DNA from: Thermodesulfobacteriota bacterium
GTDB taxonomy: Bacteria > Desulfobacterota > BSN033 > UBA1163
Direction: 5' to 3'
DNA length: 7,216 nt
NCBI GenBank assembly: GCA_030024065.1
Contig: JASEIE010000208.1
Span: forward strand, 1 to 7,216
Part shown: positions 1 to 7,216 of the stretch, piece after piece
Layout of the letters: every line of letters begins with the position of its first letter
How positions within the stretch are numbered: the first letter of the stretch is position 1
Notes under the pieces: model-generated
The model's database searches: none
Told to the model about the DNA's origin: nothing
What the model saw: the letters and a program-made list of their open reading frames with translations, nothing else
Translations under genes and position numbers: made by a program

Positions 1-426
1 GCATTTGATCAGAATTTCTCTGTGACATTGTTTTCAAGGATGCCTGATGGCGCAAAAAATGAAGTGACCATAAGAATTGCGGAGATTGTTCCATTTCTCG
101 TTATGAAGGGAATGGCGCTTTGGGATCGATATAAAGGAAAAGATGCCTACGACATTTACTTTGCGATTTTATATTATCCAGGAGGTGTTCAGAAATTGGT
201 TAGTGTCTTTCAGCCCTTTAAATCCAATAAACTGGTACGAGAAGGCCTTAGCAAGATAAGAACAAGATTTAAGGACGTCGAATCACCGGGGCCTGTTTGG
301 GTTACGAATTTTGAGGAAATAGATGACGAAGAGGAGAAAGAAAGAGTGAGAAGGGACGCCTTTGAACGTGTTAATGCATTCTTAGATGCCCTTCATATTG
401 AGCCGTTCTCCGAGGGTGTTAAATGA
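1..426 (+). CDS. AbiEii-like nucleotidyltransferase, C-terminal part (5' end outside window)
   Basis: The frame is open from base 1, so this is the last 141 codons of a longer gene; the GTG at 22 is probably not its start. The visible part contains a block around residues 33-52, KGMALWDRYKGKDAYDIYF, that resembles the conserved 'K-x-x-A-x-x-R-x-K-x-K-D-x-Y-D-I-Y' region of the AbiEii/AbiGii nucleotidyltransferase (type IV toxin) family. It is followed by a charged helical tail rich in Glu and Arg (EEEKERVRRDAFERV). The catalytic N-terminal GS-x10-D-x-D motif of this family would lie upstream and is not visible, so activity cannot be judged. In known members such enzymes transfer nucleotides to target molecules, often tRNA, and stop growth during phage attack. 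The stop codon overlaps the pglZ start (ATGA), so the two are translationally coupled and belong to one operon. It could instead be a non-toxic nucleotidyltransferase adopted as a BREX accessory. The family call is from motif recognition only. Confidence 0.
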   Translation, partial: AFDQNFSVTLFSRMPDGAKNEVTIRIAEIVPFLVMKGMALWDRYKGKDAYDIYFAILYYPGGVQKLVSVFQPFKSNKLVREGLSKIRTRFKDVESPGPVWVTNFEEIDDEEEKERVRRDAFERVNAFLDALHIEPFSEGVK

Positions 427-2900
427 TTATCCAAGAACTGCGAGCAGAATTTAACGAATACTTTCAATCGCTTGATCCCGAGCTTATCTTGTGGTTAGAC
501 CACCCAGCACAATGGGAGGGGGTCATTGAGCACCTGAAAAAAGATTTTAAATTGATTGAATACCGAGGAAGCCAGCTTGAGGTGAAGGCAGATGTTGAGC
601 TTACTTGGGCGAAAGGTGACAGACCCAAGTTTGTTCTCTATCTACCAGGATTGACCCGTGATGCTTTAACTGTTCTGAAAGAGTATGAATTCTCAGGGAA
701 GGTTTTTGAGGAAACGATACTTTATTGCTTCAGGAGATGGGGTATTGAGTTCGAACGAGAGCATGAACCTGAATTGGAGAAGATACTGCCTATAGCTATT
801 CAGTATTATCCTACGAAAAACCTCGGATTCTGGAAAGAAAACAACACACCTACAAAGCTGAGAAGTATGATTTGTGACGATGAAACGGTTCGACAAATAT
901 TCGCAAGTCCTGAAAATACATTTAAACAACTGAAAGAGACGGAAAGACACGAGATTTTTTGCGATTATGTGCAAGAAAAATTTGGTGGGCCTGATTCGAG
1001 AAAACTTAATCCGATTGAATGGGCTTGCCAATTCACTGTTTATCTTATCTTAACCGAAGTCAGAGTTGGTGCAGGGCGGCCTGCTTCATTTCCAAAGTTT
1101 GATATTAAGTGGGCAGATGACAAATATGAAGGTGAGTGTCTCTCATTTATCAAGAACTGGTTGCGAAATGAAACTTACAAGGAGGATTTTAAAAAGCTCT
1201 CCAATGAGATTGAAAAAAAATATGACCTCTCCCCTTGGGCTTCTGGACTATCAGATTGTCCTACTTGTGAATCTTCTCTATCGGTAGAAAAAGCATTAGA
1301 GAAAAACATATTAGCCAAAATCAACAATATAAAGACTCTCGACGATCTGCGCAGTGTACTGTCAGCGGAAGTTAAGAATATTGATCAAATGGCAGAAAAT
1401 TTCTGGTCTCGAGAAGGAGACAAAGAAAGAGACATCGTTGCATGGAAGGCACTTCGGTTATCACATAAAATTGTTACAATAATAGACCATTGCACGGTGG
1501 AGCTGGAAGAGATAGATTCCTTGAGTGGGTTAATACGAAAGTACGCAGAAGAATGGTGGGAAATTGACAGGAACTACAGAGCCTATCGTGCTAAATACGA
1601 TGGTGAAGATAGACTCAGCAAACTATCTCTGCATATTGCTAACGTTTATAGGGATTTTCAGGATAGGCTTAATGAAAAATTTTTAAACACGATAGAGAAC
1701 CAAGGAGCGCTGACGATAGAAGGGGTAAAAAAACAATGCTCATTTTGGGCAGAAAATGTAAGCCCATCAAGAAAGAAAAGGGCTGTATTCCTTGTCGATG
1801 CGTTACGTTTCGAGTTCGCTTGTGACTTGAAAGAACGTCTGGAGAAGGCAGTCAGAGATGCGCAAATCAAATGTTTTCCTTTGATTGCATCAGTTCCAAC
1901 TCTAACCCCTATTGGAATGGCATCGATTATTTCAGGGGATGAAATTGACATTAGTGCTATTTCCGAAGGGGATTGGAATATAAGAAGTATTAGGAAGGGA
2001 GAATCGGGCAATCTCAACTCAGTAGAAGAAAGAAAGAGCATATTGGGGAAAAGGCATTCCAAGGTTGCCTTCTTTAATCTCGAGGAGATACTGAAACCAT
2101 CTGAGTTAATCATTGGGGATGGAAATCCTATTATCGTATTTACACGAGAAATGGACGGATTGGGCCATGATAGCGGAGTTCTGAACTTATCTCTCGATTA
2201 TTTTGGCCAATACCTGGAAGGTCTTATCCGTGCAATTAGACGATTGGGATCAATGGGTATTGAAGAAATTCATTTAGTTTCTGACCACGGTTTTGTTATT
2301 CTTGATGACATTGCAGACGCAGATAAGGTTACCATTCCAAAAGAATTGGAAGTCTTCTACAAAGGCCACCGATGCCTCGTGGGGCAAAACTTGCCCAAAG
2401 AACTTGGGAAAGTTTTCGAACTCCCAAATTCTGATGGTTTGCAATTCTGCGTTCCAAGGGGAATTGGAATTTTCAGGACAAGAGGTGGGAAACAGTTCTT
2501 CCATGGGGGCCTTTCTCTTCAGGAATTTATTGTTCCGCACTTACATTTAGTCTTCGCAAAGGTACAGCCTAAGTACGGAGCGAAACTTAGTGCTCCAGAA
2601 GCAATACGTAATCTAATTTTTGATGTTGAATTGTTGCGGGCAATTCCTGTCGAAGGTGTTTTCTTTGGGGCTCCGAGATTCGTGGAAATTGTGGGGGTGC
2701 TTCCCAAAGACGGAAGAGAAATTTTCCGTCAATCTGGTCCTGATATGGTTGTGAATCAAGAAAGTGAAACTTTAAAGGTCAGGCTTCGAATTAAACCTGG
2801 GACCGTCTTTAGCTACGGTGATATGTTAAGCCTTGAGTTAAAGGACACAGATACAGGGGAACTATTGGATAGATCTGAAATTCGTATAGAGGTAGAGTGA
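423..2900 (+). CDS. pglZ: BREX system phosphatase-fold protein PglZ
   Basis: An 825-residue protein, the usual size for PglZ, a core BREX component. Residues about 1-85 match the typical PglZ opening (a DPE-like LDHPAQW segment, then EYRGSQLEVKADVEL and a VLYLPG strand). The middle (about 90-440) is a helical region with an isolated C279-x-x-C282 pair. The alkaline-phosphatase-superfamily PglZ domain spans about 450-690: metal-ligand candidate D459 in VFLVDALRFEF, candidate nucleophile T493 or T495 in VPTLTPIGMAS, D578 and H582 in DGLGHD, and D621-H622 in HLVSDHGF. All expected metal-site positions look intact. Residues about 700-825 form a beta-rich C-terminal domain. The start is supported by GAGGG six bases upstream and the ATGA overlap with the preceding gene; the stop lies one base before brxL. 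PglZ is needed for BREX methylation and defence in studied systems, though its substrate is uncertain. I cannot tell the BREX subtype from this protein alone; type 1 is favoured by the brxL partner. Confidence 0.93.
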   Translation: MIIQELRAEFNEYFQSLDPELILWLDHPAQWEGVIEHLKKDFKLIEYRGSQLEVKADVELTWAKGDRPKFVLYLPGLTRDALTVLKEYEFSGKVFEETILYCFRRWGIEFEREHEPELEKILPIAIQYYPTKNLGFWKENNTPTKLRSMICDDETVRQIFASPENTFKQLKETERHEIFCDYVQEKFGGPDSRKLNPIEWACQFTVYLILTEVRVGAGRPASFPKFDIKWADDKYEGECLSFIKNWLRNETYKEDFKKLSNEIEKKYDLSPWASGLSDCPTCESSLSVEKALEKNILAKINNIKTLDDLRSVLSAEVKNIDQMAENFWSREGDKERDIVAWKALRLSHKIVTIIDHCTVELEEIDSLSGLIRKYAEEWWEIDRNYRAYRAKYDGEDRLSKLSLHIANVYRDFQDRLNEKFLNTIENQGALTIEGVKKQCSFWAENVSPSRKKRAVFLVDALRFEFACDLKERLEKAVRDAQIKCFPLIASVPTLTPIGMASIISGDEIDISAISEGDWNIRSIRKGESGNLNSVEERKSILGKRHSKVAFFNLEEILKPSELIIGDGNPIIVFTREMDGLGHDSGVLNLSLDYFGQYLEGLIRAIRRLGSMGIEEIHLVSDHGFVILDDIADADKVTIPKELEVFYKGHRCLVGQNLPKELGKVFELPNSDGLQFCVPRGIGIFRTRGGKQFFHGGLSLQEFIVPHLHLVFAKVQPKYGAKLSAPEAIRNLIFDVELLRAIPVEGVFFGAPRFVEIVGVLPKDGREIFRQSGPDMVVNQESETLKVRLRIKPGTVFSYGDMLSLELKDTDTGELLDRSEIRIEVE

Positions 2901-2901
2901 A

Positions 2902-4980
2902 ATGAATGAGCAAAAGAATAATGCGGGTAGAAGACCAGGTATTGAACTTCTTGATGCTCTGGATCAGAAGGTCGCCGCCGTCTTTCCGGGGAGATTCGTT
3001 AAAAAAGAGCTGGTTCGCCGAGTGAAGGCAGGGGCATATCTTCCTGTTTTTGTCCTCGAATATTTACTCAGCCGGTATTGTTCATCTACTGAGCCTGAAG
3101 TCATTGAAGAGGGTCTTGATCATGTCAATGAAATAATTGCAGAAAGATTCGTACGGCCAGAAGAAAGCACAAAGGCTCAATCAAAAGTCAAGGAACTCGG
3201 AAGTCATACCATCATTGATAAGATAAGAGTTAGACTTACACCAAGCGAAGATAAATACTGGGCAGAGCTTCTCAATTTCAGCCATCAATACATTCACATC
3301 CCGGACCATTTTGTTAGGGAATATGACCGACTCCTTCAAGGAGGGCTTTGGGCTCAGGTAGATTTGATTTACTCATATGATGAAGAGAAAAAAGGTCGAG
3401 TAAAGAGTCCTTTCATTGTCCAGAACGTTCATCCAATCCAGATCGCTACCTTCAAATTGGACGAATATTGTAAAGCGCGGGAGCAATTCACAACGGATGA
3501 ATGGCTAGATCTTCTTGTAAGATCGATAGGGATTGAACCATCCATGTTTGACAAAAGGGAAAAATTACTTTTCATCTCACGTCTGCTGCCCTTCGTAGAA
3601 ACTAACTTTAACCTGGTTGAATTAGGTCCTCGTGGTACAGGCAAATCTTTTGTGTTTCAAGAGATCAGCCCTTATTCAATTCTTCTCACTGGACCGACAA
3701 CCGTTGCAAATCTTTTCTACAATATGCGAACCCACGAAATTGGACTTGTGGGAACATGGGATGTTGTTGCCTTTGATGAAGTCGCTGATTTGGAGAAAAT
3801 GCCCAAAGAAGTTATGACAACTTTGAAGACATATTGTGAATCTGGGATGTTTGCAAGAGGGCGGGAAAACTTACAAGGAAGAGCTTCTCTTGCGCTCTTT
3901 GGAAATACGAATCAACCTGTTGATGTGCTTGTGAAGACTTCCCATTTATTCGCTCCGATGCCATCTCATGTTAGAAATGACATGGCATTCCTTGACAGGC
4001 TTCATTTTTATCTTCCTGGTTGGGAAATGCCTAAGATGGAAAATCGTTTTCTCACAAGCCATTACGGCTTTGTCGTTGATTATCTTGCAGAAGCATTCAA
4101 AGAGATCCGAAAGCAGAACTTTACTGAAATTGTGGATCGATTCTTCCGATTAGGTTCGCACCTAAATACCAGGGATGTCAAAGCGGTCAGGAAAACAGTT
4201 TCTGGTTTCATCAAACTAATGAATCCATCTGGAAATGTCGATCGAAATGATCTTGAATCCTATTTAGAAATCGCACTTGAGGGGCGAAGGCGAGTGAAGG
4301 AACAGCTTAAGAAATTAGGGGCCTACGAATACTATAAAACAAGTTTTTCCTACATTGATGAAACTACAGAAACAGAAAAGTTTGTTGCGGTTCCTGAGAT
4401 AGGTGGAAGTCATTTGATTTCACCCGACCCTTTACCCCCAGGGTCTGTATATGCAGCTTCAGTAGGTAGTGGTGGGAAAGTCGCATTTTATAGACTTGAA
4501 GTTGCAACATCTCAAGGCACCGGAAAAATCAAGATATCTGGGGCGATAGATGCGGCCCTTCGACAATCGGTTCAGACCGCATGGTCTTATTTGAGTTCCC
4601 GAAAAGAACAATTGGGAATTTCTGATATTTTTAATACTCAGGATTTTCATTTCCAGGGGGTCGATTTGCTCAGCAACCATGAAGGGTGCGAGGCAAGTGT
4701 TGCAGTATTTGTCGCCATATATTCTGCAGCTTTGAATAAACAAATAATACCTGCTTTAATAATTCTGGGTGATATGACCGTTCAAGGCAATGTTAAGGGT
4801 TGCAGATCTCTCATTGAACCTCTACAGCTCGCTATGGAAAATGGTGCAAGACGAGTGCTGCTTCCCACTGAAAACCGCCGTCATTTTCTTGAGGTTCCCG
4901 CTGACACTATAGAAAAGGTAGACCCAGTTTTTTACACAGACCCAGTAACGGCTGCAAACAAGGCCCTTGGGTTACACTAG
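2902..4980 (+). CDS. brxL: BREX AAA+ ATPase with Lon-like domain, BrxL
   Basis: A 692-residue protein of normal BrxL length. The N-terminal about 200 residues, opening with a basic segment (FVKKELVRRVKAGAYLP), form the region that contacts DNA in studied BrxL. The AAA+ core covers about 215-420: Walker A GPRGTGKS at 242-249 (K248), Walker B VVAFDE at 288-293 (D292, E293), a sensor-1-like GNTN at 334-337, and R366 in FLDRLHF as arginine-finger candidate. From about residue 505 the protein follows the fold of the Lon protease domain, but the positions matching the Lon Ser-Lys dyad read Glu (E597 in EGCEAS) and Ile (I638 in CRSLIEP), so peptide cleavage is not expected. BrxL has been described as an MCM-like ring ATPase acting on DNA, which fits. 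The start ATG has GAGG nine bases upstream and lies one base after the pglZ stop, so the two genes are co-transcribed. brxL is normally the last BREX type 1 gene, and no core gene follows here. Confidence 0.93.
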   Translation: MNEQKNNAGRRPGIELLDALDQKVAAVFPGRFVKKELVRRVKAGAYLPVFVLEYLLSRYCSSTEPEVIEEGLDHVNEIIAERFVRPEESTKAQSKVKELGSHTIIDKIRVRLTPSEDKYWAELLNFSHQYIHIPDHFVREYDRLLQGGLWAQVDLIYSYDEEKKGRVKSPFIVQNVHPIQIATFKLDEYCKAREQFTTDEWLDLLVRSIGIEPSMFDKREKLLFISRLLPFVETNFNLVELGPRGTGKSFVFQEISPYSILLTGPTTVANLFYNMRTHEIGLVGTWDVVAFDEVADLEKMPKEVMTTLKTYCESGMFARGRENLQGRASLALFGNTNQPVDVLVKTSHLFAPMPSHVRNDMAFLDRLHFYLPGWEMPKMENRFLTSHYGFVVDYLAEAFKEIRKQNFTEIVDRFFRLGSHLNTRDVKAVRKTVSGFIKLMNPSGNVDRNDLESYLEIALEGRRRVKEQLKKLGAYEYYKTSFSYIDETTETEKFVAVPEIGGSHLISPDPLPPGSVYAASVGSGGKVAFYRLEVATSQGTGKIKISGAIDAALRQSVQTAWSYLSSRKEQLGISDIFNTQDFHFQGVDLLSNHEGCEASVAVFVAIYSAALNKQIIPALIILGDMTVQGNVKGCRSLIEPLQLAMENGARRVLLPTENRRHFLEVPADTIEKVDPVFYTDPVTAANKALGLH

Positions 4981-7216
4981 CGAGGAGGATGTCCGAGGAA
5001 AGTGAAGGTTTTTTCCGGTGTCTCTGCGAAGACAACAGAACAATATAATAAGTGCGAAAGGTTCTCAAAAAGTATCCGTCTGAAATGGGAGTAAACCTTT
5101 ATGGGCCCGTGGTGGATAGATAACCCTTTTATCCTCGGAAGCTGCAACCCGACAACCGTCCAGCTTGAGAAACTCTACCAAGAAGGCTTCAGGACCATAA
5201 TCTCACTTCTCAATGAAAAACATCAACCTCTCTGGTATGACGTCAAAAGAATCAAGGCCATAGGGTTTAAGAGATACTCGATTCCAATGAAGGACGGCAC
5301 TGCTCCTACCCTGGCTAAGTTCAAAGAATTTATGAAAATCATAAACAAAGCTTCTAAGGATGGAAAGGTGCTGGTACATTGCCAGGGCGGCTCAGGTCGC
5401 ACAGGAACGGTGGCAGCAGCCTATTGGATTCACAAAGGCCTATCTGCACAGGAGGCCATAAAGAAAGTCCGGGAGGCCAATCCAACATCGAAGGACGCGG
5501 GGACGTCGAAGGACGCGGGGACGTAGTTGAAAATTAACACTTATTACCCTCTACCTTCAGGGCGCAGGTCGGGGGGGGCAGGCTTGCAAACATGCATTTA
5601 GCAGATCGAAGAGCTCCGGTGTCATCCATAAAAAAGTTGGCCCTGTCGAGGGCATTTTTCTGCCTATTTGTAAGATTTTGGGGGATGAATAAATTATTAA
5701 AGAGAATTATTGAAGATCCTGCTGGAGCCATGGCTGACGAGCAAAAGGCAGCAAAAAATGTGAAATTAGATTCACACCTCAAAACTTAGCCTGGACAAAT
5801 GAATTCGTTTACATCATGGTTTGATTAGCTGAATATTTCATCTAATGTGAGATCAGGACGGAGATCTTTAAAGAAGTTTTGACAGGGAACACACAGAATC
5901 CCTTCCCTCACAAATCGATCTTTTCCGCGATAGAGCAGAAATATCTTGCTTCGCGGGTATTCCTCTTTAAATGACCGAAGCCCCCGCAGATCATCAGGCC
6001 GTATCTTTTGTGAATTTTTAACCTCTATTGCCCACAGACCCTCCGGCCCATAGACAACAAAATCCACCTCTACACCGGATCTCGTTCGCCAGAAGAACAG
6101 TTCATTCTTCAAACGGGAATAGGCTACCCATGCCCTTAGATGCTGAGCCACCAATCCTTCAAGCGCTTGACCTTCGATTTCCTCAGGCCGATCCAGAGGC
6201 CCTTGTGGCCTCAGAGATCTGAAAACGCCCGTGTCGAATAGATAAAACTTTGGATGCACAGATAACTTTCGTTTTGCCCTTTTGGTAAAAATCGGCAGAC
6301 GCCAGGCCAAGAGTATATCTTCAAGGATCCCCACATAACCTTCCACGACCTTACGTTCTACCTCACACTCCCGAGCTATATTACTGATGTTCAAGACTGA
6401 GGAGTTGGAAAAACTGATAGACTCCAGAAACCGGGAGAAATTACCGATGTTTCTCACCAGTCCCTCCATCTGGACTTCTTCCCGAAGATAAAGGGCGGCA
6501 TAGGAACGTAGGAGTTCGGCGGGACTTTCAGAGGCTACGACCATAGGTAAGAGTCCATAATGAAGGGCCTGATTAAAGTCAAACTGTTTACCAAGCTCTG
6601 CCGCCATGAAGGGATGCATGGTATGTAAAAGCGCCCGTCCTCCGAGTAAATCCACACCTGCACGTTTGAGTTTGCGTGCACTGGATCCCGTCAATACAAA
6701 CTTCCACCCTTTCTTCGCCTCTATCAAACTGTGAACCACCATCAGCAGATCTGGAACTCTTTGAATCTCATCAATAACAAGACAGCCTGACTTTGGATTT
6801 GCATCCACTATTTCCCTGAGGCGTTCTGGCATAGCGGAAAAGAAGCGAATTCGCTCTGGGTCGAGCAGGTCAATGTAAATAGCATTCTTGAAATATTGGT
6901 GCACAAACGTAGATTTGCCTGTACCGCGAGGGCCGAAGAGGAAAAAACTTGATTTCGGAGGCTGAAAAAATCGATCGATTATTTCCATAATGCGACTCAG
7001 AATGGAGTTTTCAATTCCTTTTTACCACAAACAAAATTTCTGGTCAAGTACGTTAAATTGGTGGAGAAAAAGGAAATGGGCTTGGGATATTGCGATTTAA
7101 ATTAGGGAAGTGTCCCTCTATGGAAGCCTCTATAGAGGACTGGCGGAGAGAGACTCCGGGGAAGATCATTGACCTGACCCTGAAGGTTCACTTTCCATCT
7201 GCGGAGGATCAGGCCT

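Overview
The window looks like the downstream end of a BREX phage-defence operon followed by unrelated flanking genes. The host is a bacterium. The BREX genes look AT-leaning by eye. The GGGGACG-type repeat behind the small phosphatase gene, together with an AAA/DUF4143 ATPase, is reminiscent of Desulfobacterota or Nitrospirota genomes. That is an impression from composition and gene types, not a determination; nothing here fixes the taxon.

Bases 1-4980 form one tightly packed plus-strand operon. It holds the 3' part of an AbiEii-like nucleotidyltransferase gene, then pglZ (overlapping it by 4 bp), then brxL (1 bp after pglZ). PglZ (alkaline-phosphatase-superfamily fold) followed by BrxL (AAA+ ATPase with a Lon-like C-terminal domain) is the classic tail of BREX type 1, and this pair also occurs in type 4. 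The expected upstream genes (for type 1: brxA, brxB, brxC and the methyltransferase pglX) would lie to the left of the window and cannot be seen. The nucleotidyltransferase sits inside the operon immediately before pglZ, so it is probably an embedded accessory or toxin-type gene.

Bases 4981-5526 hold a 120-bp spacer with a TATAAT box and a 7-bp inverted repeat, then a gene for a small cysteine-dependent (tyrosine/dual-specificity) phosphatase. The last 12 codons of that gene are two perfect tandem copies of an 18-bp GC-rich repeat, so its C-terminus appears to have been rewritten by a repeat element.

Bases 5527-5824 are a convergent intergenic region with a short hairpin that could terminate transcription from both sides, a run of eight G, and no convincing gene. 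Bases 5825-6988 (minus strand) encode an AAA ATPase of the AAA_14/DUF4143 family with a C-terminal PD-(D/E)xK-like motif, preceded by a good sigma-70-type promoter. The right edge has the first 32 codons of an unrecognised plus-strand gene, divergent from the ATPase.

Working model: PglZ and BrxL act with unseen BREX proteins in marking host DNA and blocking phage DNA. The nucleotidyltransferase is translationally coupled to them. The phosphatase may be a hitchhiking accessory or an ordinary flanking gene. The DUF4143 ATPase is probably independent. No wholly new system is evident. The points most worth a second look are the toxin-like gene inside the operon, the loss of the Lon catalytic dyad in BrxL, and the repeat-derived tail of the phosphatase.
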